Notes: generated by a model not told the origin, from the sequence alone. Counted from the first letter of the stretch, positions 43,790-55,262 are shown. The stretch is DNA of 64,000 nucleotides from Vandiemenella viatica (GCA_031002005.1 JARYHS010013630.1:26689112-26753111); one strand, 5' to 3'. A program made the numbers and translations.

Positions 43790-44830
43790 AATTCGGCGAT
43801 CCAAAACTCCGTCGCCATCTTCAACCAAACTGATGCCCAGGTCGGAAGAGTGAACTTTATAGAGCACGTTTATGATTGGTTAGCAAGGCTACGGCTGCGT
43901 GTCGGTTGGCTGACATTGGGTGAGTTTCCGCAGCACCGGCTGGCGGCTACTCAGGGGTCACAGTGAGTACACAACTGGGGACGGTGTCACCGCACAGCCT
44001 CGGTAGCTGATATTCAGTGTGACGATAGCGTTGTACACCCAAATAGATGAGGAGTGCATCATCAGAAAGAAAACGGAATATCGCTGAAAGAAGGAAGACG
44101 CTGGTTGGCCAGATCAGTCTCGTGAGTAGGAGTGGTGCCGTGATTGGCCGAGAGACGGGAAGCGGCAGAAAAGCCGTTGTGAGGACAGAGTCTAACATGA
44201 GCTCGTGATGGAGTTGGTTGTGCGGAACTGTTCGAGTATAAGTATTCGGTTACGTGCCGTCCATATTCTTTACTGTACTGATTAGAAATGTTAAACATGT
44301 GTGTCCTATACGCTAATCTGCAATCTGAATTTTAAGGATAGTCAGATACGACAATGATCAAGTCTGGTGCCGACATTCTATGCATTGTGATTGAATAAAA
44401 CGTGCAATAAATGTAATGCTTGAGTTCGGCACTTTGGTGTTCTTAATAAAACATATATTAAACCATTACACCAGGCTTCACGGAGCTGCTAGCAGTAAGA
44501 CTGGACGCGAGGCGAATCTCAATCGCTATGGTAAAAACAACTCCAGAACTTCAGGCAGGCGCCAGCATCATGTTGAAGCCATTTTTCAATTCAAGGCTAT
44601 ATTCCACTACCGCGGATTTCACCTTCTGCCCCAGAGGAACGAGTTTGGTCTGTTCCAAAAAGCTTTGAGTAATGCACAGTACCGTCTGGCCGATGTACTT
44701 TTCTCGCATTTGCAAGGAATACTATAAACTACCAGGGGTGCAAAGAGAGAGATCGTCCTTGGTGAAGAGAAGTAGAATTTGATCGCCGAAATACAGTGTG
44801 AAAACAACATGTCTACTGGTTTAGATTCTC
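43790..44830 (-). mobile_element. Penelope-like element relic, 3' part
   Basis: Three features fit together. A decayed GIY-YIG endonuclease lies at 44480-44740 (minus). Downstream of it on the minus strand is a GC-rich 3' region. At the low-coordinate end is a minus-strand family II core (43790-43828: GAAGATGGCGACGG, hairpin, ATCGCCGAAT). At the high-coordinate end an inverted family II end is present on the plus strand (GATCGCCGAAATACAGTGTG at 44779, then CTCGAGAATTTTAC). PLEs typically have partially inverted terminal repeats, which suits this layout. The RT domain is absent. Confidence 0.65.
44480..44740 (-). pseudogene. GIY-YIG endonuclease of a Penelope-like element, broken
   Basis: Minus strand: 'LVVYSIPCKCEK' in one frame, then after a one-base shift 'YIGQTVLCITQSF', 'LVPLGQKVKSAVVEYSLEL'. 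The order VY-IPC-C...YIGQT...KSAVxE matches the C-terminal endonuclease domain of PLEs, which nicks the target before reverse transcription. The GIY half (here VVY) and YIG half are both visible; a stop follows after about 50 codons. A second, poorer relic is at 61040-61340. Confidence 0.65.
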
Positions 44831-45884
44831 GAGAATTTTACATCAGAATCCAACGCCCTTCGTATCTTCTTTTGTCGGTAGCGACTGAGACTAATTTTGC
44901 TCTGGTGAAGCAGCCTTGGTGCCTCGTTGAGTTTGCATTAACGGCGTTACGTGGAAGGTCAAGCTTAATACCGCCTCTCACCTCGTTGCAACAACAACAA
45001 AAAACTAATATGCCACGCCATTTCGTTACAGAATGTCATCAATCTCCCGACAGGATCACTGTACTTTCCTACACAGACAGGCTTACAATGAATCAGACAT
45101 CTTCTTATTGTGTATCGGTTTTAACATTCAGTTCAGTACTAAAAGAACTGTACTTCTCGTTCTTGCTTCTCAGTAATTTTATCAAGCTGAATTATTCCCA
45201 TATGGTTGATTAATATTAGATTCTAGAAGTTGGAGGCATTGGAAGATCGTTTCCAGGCTCTAGCCCATCTATGAGTCCTGTCCAACGGTCGCCATGTAAG
45301 ATAACTGTTAGCTTTGTTAGTTTGAGGTAAGGATACTCTATAGATAACAAGCAGTTCCTGTTATTGTTCTTACTTTATTTCCGAAAAAGTCCCTAATTTG
45401 CCATCGAGCCCTGAAATACTTAAGTTCACCCGTAGAACGACGAAAGAAGCCCTCCGTAGTTTTGGTATCTTTCTTCAATTTATTAAACAAGTAGCCTCTC
45501 GGTACGAGCACCAATCATTTATGACTCCACTACGGGCGAGGCCTCACTGCCAGCGAGACCGATCATCCACCCAGCTGGTCAATACGTCACGCCCTCAGTG
45601 ACTCCTCACACATGTGCGCGACTCTGGCACAGACAAAATACGTACATAGAAACGGAAAGTTCGTGTGTTCCCCTACAACGGACTGAGGTATAGAAAAAAT
45701 TGAAAAAGACAGGTGAGCGAAATGGACGGTAGTGGAAGAAGACGAAGAATTGTGGAAGTACAGGAGACGCTGGAGAGGACTGTGTTCATGACGGAACGTG
45801 GAAACTGTCCAAGATGAATACAGTGAAATTGCACAGATACTTCAGGAAAAAGCCTTGGATTGATTTACAGCAGGTACAGAAAAG
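44831..45884. other. No gene recognised
   Basis: A 144-codon plus-strand frame (44779-45213) overlaps the PLE end and has no recognised motif. Confidence 0.45.
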
Positions 45885-46135
45885 GAAACAACGGCCGCGC
45901 CTGACTACGGCCCAAATGTCCGGAGTTCGATCCCCGACAAGGCCGAAGATATTCCTCGGAGCTGAACGTCCGGAACGGTCCCCCAGGTCCGGTCAGCCTG
46001 CTGTCCAACGAGTACCGCGAGGGAAACTCCGCGGGAAGGTATAGAAAAAAGGGCCGGGCCGTGTCGCCGACCACGGCAAGTCCACTCCACTGCCCACGGT
46101 CAGGAAATAGCAGTGCGGAGCTCTACCTCTGATAC
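45885..46135 (+). mobile_element. SINE-E candidate, GC-rich
   Basis: A tRNA-like head with box B GGAGTTCGATCCCCGACAAG, then GGCCGAAGATATTCCTCGG, CAACGAGTACCGCGAGGGAA. GC content is far above the surroundings. Only one copy in the window; recognised by head structure. Confidence 0.55.
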
Positions 46136-46440
46136 TTCTACGGTAATACGGCTTCAAAGCTGCGAAAATCCACTGCCTTTAACTTGCCTTTTACAAAAAA
46201 GGAAAATTCCGCTTCCCAACGTAGTATAAAAACAGTCAGATATTGGCGGCGAAGTTTGTACATGTATGATGATTTTAAAAAATTACAATATTTTTGTTCC
46301 TACCTGGTTGTAGACCCTCTTCCGCAGTTGTTGGTTAACAGATTATAAATCAATCACCCTAGCTATAAGTATAATGTAAATATGTATATAATAATTTGTA
46401 ATGCTTTTGTCAAATGTAATGAAACACATGTAAAACAAAT

Positions 46441-46490
46441 TCACAGCCACTGACGATGCCCCACACCATAAGGGCGAAACGCGTATGGGA
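46441..46490 (+). ncRNA. Hammerhead-like core, family I
   Basis: CTGACGA (46450-46456), stem GCCC/GGGC (4 bp), GAAAC (46476-46480), GCGTA as the minimal stem III plus cleavage dinucleotide, and a 3-bp stem I (CCA with TGG), with TCAC/GTGA a possible outer helix. One unpaired T before stem II, as in all copies. Confidence 0.48.
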
Positions 46491-47186
46491 ATAAAGTGAC
46501 AATAACGGAATTTTGATTTATAATCTTTTTGTTCCTAAACTACCGTTATGTCGGATGGCTAACTGGATTCACCAGAAAATATTTATTGTTCTCTTTCCTC
46601 TAAAATTGATCTTGTCTCCAGAACAGCGTGCGCGCCATCTCCCAGCCGCGACGTAACTAGCACAGCCAGGGTGAGCGCCGGACGGTCAGGCAACTAGCTA
46701 CACAACAATGGCAACTGGGTAGTGGACATTCAGGCAGCAAGTTGCGCGGATAAACAAAGGCAGGAATACGCCACAACGCATAATGAGGGCATTTCATGTC
46801 TGGCAGCTTGTTTGGGCTACACGTAAACTACGCACCATAAAAATAATTCACAACCGTATGAAACATTATAAAGTTAAAAAGTTTAATGAAGAAGGAATCA
46901 TTAACCAGAATGCGACGTTCGAGCAACTGTACCTTATTTTTTCATTTTTTTAAAATGAGATCAGAAAATTAAAATCTGTAGGGTAGGAATTTTTTTAAAA
47001 TTTATGTTTACAGACGTATTTTTTGTCTTTTTTACTAATAATAACAGTTCTGTCTGCATGTTCGTCGTAACGAAGATTAGAACTTTAGAAGGTTCTATAA
47101 TATTTAGGTTCCCACATGAGATGATAATCTCTCCTCAGGCAAAGCTACTTCCCAAAGGAAAAGAGAACAAATAATGCAGGTAGTGT
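46491..47186. other. No feature recognised
   Basis: Unassigned. Confidence 0.5.
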
Positions 47187-47388
47187 ACGCATTCGGTAGG
47201 ACGCGGGTTCGAATCCCCTTCCGGGCATCCAGATTTGGGTTTTCCATGGTTTCCCCAAATCACTCTAGGCGAATGTCGGGATGCTTCCTTCAAAAAGGCC
47301 ATGGCAGAATTCCTTCTCATTCCTTGCCGCCAGTCCCATTCCGCCTCTAATGACGTTGACGAGGCGTAAAACCACAAGGGAAAAAAAA
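47187..47388 (+). mobile_element. SINE-A copy, head truncated
   Basis: Starts at CGCATTCGGTAGGACG, box B GCGGGTTCGAATCCCC, full body and A-rich tail (GGCGTAAAACCACAAGGG plus AAAAAAAA). Confidence 0.9.
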
Positions 47389-47794
47389 GGTAATGTATAA
47401 AAGCTACACAAAAATTGCGCAAACGGCGTGTAAGAGAGTAAAAATGTTTCTTTTTCAGATATTTATTACGACTAAAGTCCGATAATCCGAAGGGATAAAG
47501 GTCTGTCAGCTCGTGGCAAGTGGCACTGAACACGACCCGGGACAAGGACATGAAACGTCGTCTTGGAACGTTCTGACTCACGTCGCTGCGCCTAGCCAAA
47601 TTTCAGATCCCTGTAACCCCGTAGCATCCGTCCCGACTGAGTTTCTAAGGCAGTCAGCTAGGCGAACACTGGGACGGTACCAATTCTGTGCATCGTCACT
47701 ACTGAAGACGTTAAGTAGTAATACCTTTGCAATAAGAACACTTTCTCTAACAGCAAATCTAGAATTAACGAAAGAGATTTTCATTCAGTGATGT
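47389..47794. other. No gene recognised
   Basis: Open frames here are short and unmatched. Confidence 0.45.
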
Positions 47795-48658
47795 TATATG
47801 GCATAATTTTTTGGGGAAACTCTTCAGAGAGTGAAAAAGTTTCCGTAGCATAGAAAAGAGCTATTATGATGCTGTGTAAGGTAAAAAGAACTTCTTGCAG
47901 ACAACTTTTAAAAAAACTTAATATTCTTACAATGACTTCTCAGTATATATATTCTCTCATGTGCTTTGTCATAGAAAATTTTAAACTGTTAACATCTAAT
48001 TCACAGGTGGACAATTTCAATACAAGAAAGATAAATAACTTGCACAAAACTCAAACATCACTGTCATTAGTACAAATAGGAGATAATTATTCTGAGATAC
48101 ATCTTTTTAATAAACTTCCTAAGGGTATAAAACAGTTTGCACACAATGAAGATATATTTAAAGAAATTTTGCTTATGGCCTTACGGCTCGTCGACGTCGA
48201 GGTCATTAGAGGCGGAATGCGATTGGTGACAAGGAACGGGAAGGAATTCGGACATGGCCTTTTTGAAGGAAGCATCTCGGCATTCGCCTGGAGTTATTTG
48301 TGGAAACGATGGAAAACCCAAATATGGATACCCGGACGGGGATTCCAACCGGCGTCCTCCCGAATGCGAAGCCAGAGCGTTAACCACTCACCCACCACGC
48401 TCAGTATACGTAAAGGAAAACTGAGAGATTATCTTGTTGGTATCTGCTTATACTCCATTCAATAATTTGAACTAAATAATTATTTGTATTCAATATGACC
48501 TTTTGCAAAACTCAGTTTTTTTTTTTTTGCCTTTGTGACATATAATTTTTTACACTATGATTTTTAGTCATATTTTATGCATGTATTTTAACCATGACAT
48601 GTTTCACATCCCAGATTTTCTTCCATGGAACAAGATTGATCAATAAATAAATAAAAGA
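47795..48658 (+). pseudogene. LINE-C (Jockey-like) ORF2 C-terminus, split by SINE-A
   Basis: 'HSVMLYGIIFWGNSSES', a stop, 'KRAIMMLCKVKRTSCRQ', 'LLKKLNILTMTSQYIYSL', 'YSEIHLFNKLPKGIKQF' read to about 48165. After the SINE (48171-48402) the frame continues with 'KGKLRDYLVGICLYSIQ' and a stop. The 3' untranslated region has ATGACATGTTTCACATC and CCATGGAACAAGATTGATC, ending in AATAAATAAATAAAA at 48658. A common insect Jockey-type element. Apart from one stop and the SINE it is well preserved. Confidence 0.85.
48171..48402 (-). mobile_element. SINE-A copy inserted in LINE-C
   Basis: Full length on the minus strand (GGCCTTACGGCTCGTCGACG at the tail side, CACCCACCACGCTCAG at the head side). It interrupts the LINE-C frame, so it is younger than that LINE. 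Confidence 0.92.
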
Positions 48659-49190
48659 ACTATACATTTTTCAAAGAGTAATATACTTGCCATAAGGCGT
48701 CCCCCAAAGGAATAGAATTTTGTCAACAGAAACGCGCATGAGTCTCACGGCATTAAAGTCATATTCTTTCTTTTTATTAAAAACAGTCTATGCATATTAC
48801 ATCGAGATCCAGGATGCACAGCGAAAATAACAGTTACATTACAAATTTATTTACCAAAAGACAAATACAGCTGATGATTGAAACGAGAGCTGATACAGAT
48901 ACGATGGAGGACACAAACATTGTCAAGCCTGGATGTTGCTGCAAGTGATAATCGGAAGCAACAGGAGTGGTGTGCAGGGCGATGTACATATCGACGAAAG
49001 AAGGTGACAGCAGAAGTGATACGAGACCAACACATTCAGTGCGATAAGGCAGCGCCTCCGTAGTAGCGGCTTGTGTGAATTCCCCTGACTGCAGCACAAG
49101 GCGAGTAGATCGACATTTTATCATCTGTTTTTGTGTTATGTTCTCAGCAGACGAACTTCGTTTTCTGTTATATAGGTTTAGAGCAATATC
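48659..49190. other. No feature recognised
   Basis: Unassigned. Confidence 0.5.
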
Positions 49191-49577
49191 AAACGTTACT
49201 TTAGGATTTTAGGAATACCAGAAAGAAGGAAAACTGAAGTATATGAAATGTGTGATATAGAAGGATGGACAGATAAAGTATGAAATGAATGAGTTTTGAA
49301 AATGATGGGTGGGAAAAGAAATTTGTAGAAGAGGGTTACAGAAATAAGAGATAGGATGATAGGTAATATTTTGAAACAAAGATTACAGAGTTGGTTACTT
49401 TGTTAGTGGAGGGGACAGTCGAAGATAAGAACTGCAGAGGAAGACAAAGATTAGAATATATGAAGCAGATAATTGAGGACGTAATGAGTACGTTGAGATG
49501 AAGAGGTTAGCACAGGATAGGTAGGGATCAAACCAGTAGAGAGATTGATGACAATAAAAAAAAAAAAGAAACGTTAC
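49191..49577 (+). mobile_element. LINE-D insertion, 5' truncated, with target-site duplication
   Basis: AAACGTTAC at 49191-49199 is repeated at 49569-49577. Between them lies a decayed LINE-D C-terminus (AGGAATACCAGAAAGAAGG, GAAGGATGGACAGATAAAGT, TAAGAACTGCAGAGGAAGAC), the family tail ATCAAACCAGTAGAGAGATT and an A run. No frame is intact. Confidence 0.85.
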
Positions 49578-51149
49578 CAATTCGCTAATACCAATGTTTA
49601 CTACTAATAGACATCTAATGACTTTTAACATAACGTTTCAATCAACATTTATGACTTTTCTTTTCAGTCAGCTAAATATCTCTCTGGGGTTCATTATTCG
49701 CAGCGTTATCTTATTCTTCCCCGTCATTATTTTGGTTGACCAACTTCCATCGCAACATCAGCAGCCTAATTTTCTTCTGCTACAAGGATTCAAATGGAAC
49801 AATGGTTGATATCTAACATAACAGCTTGTACACGCTAACTTCCTAACGTTTTAGAGAAACAAGAGATTCTTGGATTAAGACTGTAATGACATGTGAGCAA
49901 CCGAAGGGGCATATGTCAGGTTTCTTTGTTTGGTGACAATCTTCACACATAAGACCAGTGCATCCTGCAAATCGAGCCACGCCTTTTCATAAATCAATTA
50001 ACGCTGTCATTAGAATGTTGCTTTAATGAATCGTTCATTATTAGAGAGTTAGGTGTTAATTGTTGAGTGTAAGTGCTAACCCGTTCTACTATCCGAGTGC
50101 TTTGTGCAACACGCCTGGCGACGGTCCAGACCACGTGGCGACCAGCGGCAAGGACAATCCCCTCCATAAACACACACAACAGTCAGTTCCTTTGTTTTCT
50201 AGTGCTCTCTCATTAATCTTTCTTATTTTGCATTCTTCGTTCCATTATACTCAGGGTGTTTTAAAAACTGCCTAATCAAGCAGTCTAAAATTGGTTTCAG
50301 AAAAAAGGCTCTCAAGTAAACTTATTTCTTCAGCGATACTTGACATATTTCATTAATTGAGATTATATTTAATTTATAATATCTACCTGTAACACTACAT
50401 TTTTAATTTTTTATATATATTTTGTCTTCCTCCTCTTCCAAAATATCCAAGAATTACACTGATATTCGTAAAGGATTAAAACATCCAAAATCATTGCTTC
50501 ATGTTCAAACGTTCCTCCTCTTGAAAACAAAAAGAGAAATTTCATAACGGATAATTTCACCAACGGCTCAATTTTATTCCTGCCAACAAAACCTGTTCGG
50601 CATTTCAACCACACCTGATCTAACTTCAACCATTTATGACTTGTATATTCGAATGCAATGGCCTGGGTGAGGGACCCAGAATTACTGTTCGGAAATCCAT
50701 TCGAGTAGTCTATATTTATTTGCATCATATTTCGTTTGGTATGAAGCCCGCGTGTGTCAGTTCCTATGTTAACCCGTTACTCTATGCGCAACACTCTGGC
50801 AATAGGAATCTCTGTCACCCAGCACCCTACGAACCAGCCTGACAAACTACTCCATTTTATTCAACTATAATACTCTCCTAGGTGAATACATAAGAGATGG
50901 AAAGACAACACCTAATCGTGTTACTCTTGCCAAAGTCAAAATTAGAAAAGATACAAATTAACATGACAGAATTACTATCAAATCAAACGGCCGATGCAGC
51001 AGAGAAATATGTTGCGTGCTTTGGTTTTTCTTTCTATTCCTCATTTAGTACTGACGGTGGACGCGGGCAGGTTCGTTATTTAACCCAAAACTTTGGTGTA
51101 CTATCTGGTGATTAGGAATTGTGCACCGCCACACCTGCTACGCTGCCGG
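49578..51149. other. No gene recognised
   Basis: 1.6 kb of AT-rich sequence; short open frames only. Confidence 0.5.
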
Positions 51150-52150
51150 CCAAGTCCATCACCGGGACTGACGCCAGCTAGCCCGTATCAGCGCCGGACA
51201 TCGTCACGATGCCAAGTCCACCACCAGGACTGACGCCAGCTAGCCCCGTATCAGCGCCGGACATCGTCACGGTGCCAAGTCCACCACCAGGACTGACGCC
51301 AGCTAGCCCGTATCAGCGCCGGACATCATCACGGTGCCAAGTCCACCACCAGGACTAACGCCAGCTAGCCCCGTATCAGCGCCGGACATCATCACGGTGC
51401 CAAGTCCACCACCAGGACTGACGCCAGCTAGCCCGTATCAGCGCCGGACATCATCACGGTGCCAAGTCCACCACCAGGACTGACGCCAGCTAGCCCGTAT
51501 CAGCGCCGGACATCATCACGGTGCCAAGTCCACCACCAGGACTGACGCCAGCTAGCCCGTATCAGCGCCGGACATCGTCACGATGCCAAGTCCACCACCA
51601 GGACTGACGCCAGCTAGCCCCGTATCAGCGCCGGACATCGTCACGGTGCCAAGTCCACCACCAGGACTGACGCCAGCTAGCCCGTATCAGCGCCGGACAT
51701 CATCACGGTGCCAAGTCCACCACCAGGACTAACGCCAGCTAGCCCCGTATCAGCGCCGGACATCATCACGGTGCCAAGTCCACCACCAGGACTGACGCCA
51801 GCTAGCCCGTATCAGCGCCGGACATCATCACGGTGCCAAGTCCACCACCAGGACTGACGCCAGCTAGCCCGTATCAGCGCCGGACATCATCACGGTGCCA
51901 AGTCCACCACCAGGACTGACGCCAGCTAGCCCCGTATCAGCGCCGGACATCGTCACGGTGCCAAGTCCACCACCAGGACTGACGCCAGCTAGCCCCGTAT
52001 CAGCGCCGGACATCGTCACAGTGCCAAGTCCATCACCAGGACTGACGCCAGCTAGCCCGTATCAGCGCCGGACATCATCACGGTGCCAAGTCCACCACCA
52101 AGACTGGAACCAGCTAACCCCGTGTCAGCGCCAGACATCGTCACGGTGCC
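51150..52150. repeat. 62/63-bp minisatellite, 16 copies, with higher-order repeat
   Basis: Sixteen units beginning CCAAGTCCACCACCAGGACT. The unit is 62 bp with AGCCCGTATC or 63 bp with AGCCCCGTATC, so the frame changes between most units; only where two or three 63-bp units follow each other is there a frame (51895-52227, Pro-rich 'VPSPPPGLTPASPVSAPDI'). Variants (CGTCACGATG, AGGACTAACG, CATCATC) recur in the same order every six units: units 1-6 equal units 7-12, a 374-bp period (51150 and 51524). Confidence 0.95.
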
Positions 52151-52558
52151 GTAACCACCTGAGACAAGGGGCTGACACACCTTATCAATACTTAACGGTT
52201 TTCTTACTTTTTCGTTATATGAATTAATTACAGGAAAACCAATAAACATTGTTAGAACAACCGGTAAAATTTTATTGAATGCTAGCCCACACATAACGTA
52301 ATGTTCCTTAACCTCTGTTAAATTTATGAAAAGAAAAATCTCTCCTTCGACTATTCACCGAAGCTAATTATTACGCAAATCAAATCAATAACGTTCTCTC
52401 TGCCTTGAAATTTCCTCAAATAAAGATAAAATTCCCATAGTGGTCAACGAATTTAATTTCCCTTGTGGATATTTTACTACAAAAAACACTTTTACGATTC
52501 TAAACCGCGTTTTTTTAAAAATTGTTTTTTCTTTCTGTTTAGTCATCTTTCTGTCAGA

Positions 52559-52602
<44 letters not shown>
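52151..52602. other. Unassigned, ending in (AT)n(GT)n microsatellite
   Basis: A compound microsatellite at 52559-52602 switches from AT to GT and directly abuts the SINE-A that follows. Confidence 0.7.
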
Positions 52603-52828
52603 AATCCTCTGGTCTCGCATTCAGGAGGACCCGGATTCGATTCCCTGTCAGGGCATCCAAATTTTTGTTTTCCATGGTTACCCCAGATCACTCGAGACAC
52701 ATGTCGGGACGCTTCATTCAAAAGGCCATGGCCGAATTCCTTCTCGTTCCCTGTCCCCAGTCCTTTTACACCTCTAATGACCTCGACCACGAAGAGGCGT
52801 AAAGCCATAACTAAAAAAAAAAATTAAA
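52603..52828 (+). mobile_element. SINE-A copy, head truncated
   Basis: GGTCTCGCATTCAGGAGGAC, box B CGGATTCGATTCCCTG, CCATGGTTACCCCAGATCAC, TAATGACCTCGACCACGAAG and an A-rich tail. The head is replaced by the GT microsatellite. Confidence 0.88.
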
Positions 52829-53444
52829 AAAAATCGTAAATCAACATAGTTTATAGGAAGTTATTTTCGTTGTAAATTAAACGGCCATTCATGTGAGACG
52901 TTTCATACCTTGTGCGCTAGAAATATCAAAATGAGTCTCCTTTACTGTTAAAATATTTTCCCTTTTACTATTTAAGCAACAATATAATCGCGGACTAACT
53001 CATTTAGTACAGATAAATGTCCAACGAAAGACAAAGTTACACTTGTGGAAAAGAGAATCCTAATTTGGAAAAACACAATTCGCATAAAGATATTAATATT
53101 TCTAGCAATGCGATAAGTCGTTTCAGTCACTGTCAGTGCTTAGAACAGAACAACCTCTTCTTACAGTCACAAGAATTGCTGCCGCCTTTCAGTTAGACTA
53201 CTTGCCGCATGGAGTCGTAACATTTGTTGCATGGAATCCAGGCGCTAACTCACACTACTAGACCGTTTTACACCCTACGTTCATTCTACAGTTATATCTG
53301 AAGTTAATGCCGCGCAACACTGAATGAAAAATGCATCGCATGCAGCAGTCAATTTATCTGAACGGCGTTTTGAAAATAGATGTGTTAATATGGATCAAGT
53401 TAAATATATTCACTATTTTCATGTCATTTAATCTGATTATACAA
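52829..53444. other. No feature recognised
   Basis: AT-rich, unassigned. Confidence 0.5.
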
Positions 53445-53610
53445 TTGCACGCATTTATTTCAAGTTGTTTCTACACGGAAATTTCTGATGTGTATACATA
53501 CAACATACCATTATTAACCCTTCCTGCTATTTGTTTGAAGCGAAAGGTATAAGACATTTTCCAAAATCTACAGCTGTACTCTGGATTTGTATAAGACTTT
53601 GTACTTGAGG
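53445..53610 (+). repeat. Direct duplication, copy 1
   Basis: TTTCAAGT, GTTTCTACACGGAAATTTC, TGATGTGTATACATACAACA, TACAGCTGTACTCTGGAT and AAGACTTTGTAC recur in order in copy 2 at 54115-54460. Confidence 0.85.
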
Positions 53611-54114
53611 TTTATTTTTCCGTTCCTCACAAACAATTTTTATAACGATAGCGATAAACATAATCTTCTACAAACGATACAACTTAGAATTACCATAATA
53701 AGAATTCTAGACAAATTTGAATAATTTCAAATAACAATGTTGTTAGTAGTTATCAGCTAATTGTTAACTAAGCTGGACGGAATTAATTATTTGCACTTCG
53801 AGAGCAAAATAGCAAAGTTAATTTAAATTTTTTAATCTAAGATCCACTTTAACCTTAAACAAACACGAACAATGGGCAACCCAACTGAACCAAATCTGCG
53901 ACGGACGTATGAAACTGGTTGTTGCATGTCATATATGAATAATGTTATCGATTCTGCGAATACGAAATCACTTGTTTACTCTTTAAGCACCAAGAGATCT
54001 GAACCAAAAGAAAGCAAATAATTCTTGCTACAAACGTCTAGACAAAACAATGACGCCATGCCATACTAACACGTACTGCTTCTGTGCTTGCATTTCAAAT
54101 GAAAATAGCGGAGA
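53611..54114. other. No feature recognised
   Basis: AT-rich sequence between the two duplicate copies. Confidence 0.5.
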
Positions 54115-54460
54115 AACTGCATGATTTTTTTTCAAGTCAACTCATGGAATGGGAAGGAATTCGGCCATGGCCTTTTGAAGGAAGGATCCCGGCGTTTGCC
54201 TGGAGTGATTTGGTAAAACACGGAAAACCAAATCTGGATGCCCGGACGGGGATTCGAACCGCCGTCCTCCCGAATGCGAGGTGAGAACGCTAACCGTTAC
54301 ACCACCACTCTCGGTTTCTAGACGGAAATTGCTGATGTGTATACATCCAACATACCTTATTAACCCTTCTTGCAATTTGATTGAAGCGAAAGTTGGAAGA
54401 CATTTTACAACTTCAACAGCTGTACTCTGGATGTGTATAAGACTTTGTACAATTTTTTTA
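54115..54460 (+). repeat. Direct duplication, copy 2, interrupted by SINE-A
   Basis: The match to copy 1 resumes after the SINE at GTTTCTAGACGGAAATTGC and continues to AAGACTTTGTAC. Before the SINE, GCATGATTTTTTTTCAAGT parallels copy 1 GCACGCATTTATTTCAAGT. So the SINE entered copy 2 after the duplication. Confidence 0.8.
54149..54309 (-). mobile_element. SINE-A copy, 3' truncated
   Basis: GGAAGGAATTCGGCCATGGC, ATCTGGATGCCCGGACGGGG, ATTCGAACCGCCGTCCTCCC and the head at ACCACTCTCG. The tail with the GTCGACG block is missing. Confidence 0.9.
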
Positions 54461-54704
54461 ATTTGAGATCAGGTATTGAGATAACTTTATTACGATGATT
54501 CGAGTAAATCGAATCTTGTAACAGTCATATACATAACAAAAACAAAACGTCTACAAGGCGATATAGTAGAAAAGGTGACTGAACCGTATTATCGGCATAA
54601 AGGCTCTCGTGCTGACATTAACTTACTGTTAGGTGGCATCAAAGAAAGCAGAAAACCAAATTCTGTCTTCCTACGTGTTAGCAAACTAAGGGCTTTTAAT
54701 AATA

Positions 54705-54980
54705 ATAAAAATTTCGTGTGGTCGTAATGACCTAGAGACAGGGTTTCTAGTGGCTGCGCATCCAGCCCCTGCCTTAACCACCTTAAGCTAACCCGAGAAA
54801 TCCTAGCGAGTACAGGGGACCTACAGTTTAACGTGAAATCCGAACCACAGAAGCGTTCTGTCGTACTTGACATTACACAGCAATCTGTGCCAGAAGTGAA
54901 GGTCGGGTTAAGGGCCTTTGAAAATCTCCGCAGAGACAGGGATTCGAACCAGGGGTCTTCCAATCCCCAGTTTTGTTTTG
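54705..54980 (-). mobile_element. SINE-B copy, nearly full length
   Basis: Tail side GACCTAGAGACAGGGTTTCT, middle GAACCACAGAAGCGTTCTG and CGTACTTGACATTACACAGC, then GTGAAGGTCGGGTTAAGGGC and box B in reverse (GGGATTCGAACCAGGGG). Matches 23597-23867 and, at the head, 10443-10565. Confidence 0.85.
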
Positions 54981-54984
54981 TTTA

Positions 54985-55262
54985 TTTTGTTTTTTTCTCT
55001 TAGGCCACACAGCCAGTTCAAGTATGAGTTTTAGTTGATACAGTGTTTTCAGTTTCTCCATTGTACTGTATCATATATTATCTTTGAAGTAATTCTAGAC
55101 ACACCACAGGACGGACGCGACAGTTGCACTCACAGGTACAACCCTTAAACACCCATGCCCGCGGCCGGACTCGAACCGGCGACCTTCGGCCCGTGGAGTT
55201 AGTAATGCAGGCTACCGAGGCCGGGGAGTCAGACACCTTAACCACTGAGCCAACAGACCTCT
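54985..55262 (-). mobile_element. SINE-C copy
   Basis: On the minus strand the head is a good tRNA-like sequence: GTTGGCTCAGTGGTTAAGG (box A) and CGCCGGTTCGAGTCCGGC (box B), followed by GGGCATGGGTGTTTAAGGG and CAACTGTCGCGTCCGTCC. The tail side contains AGGCCACACAGCCAGTTCAA. A second copy is at 62645-62857. Confidence 0.88.

Noticed and set aside
50636..50842. Possible GPCR TM7-like motif 'SSYVNPLLYA'
   Set aside because: Only the NPxxY string fits; no preceding helix, no other receptor motifs and no exon context. Chance match is likely.
51895..52227. Proline-rich 110-codon frame
   Set aside because: Exists only because three 63-bp units happen to follow one another; neighbouring 62-bp units destroy the frame.
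55120..55262. tRNA gene on the minus strand
   Set aside because: Good A and B boxes, but a second copy at 62645 shares the downstream body, so it is a SINE head.
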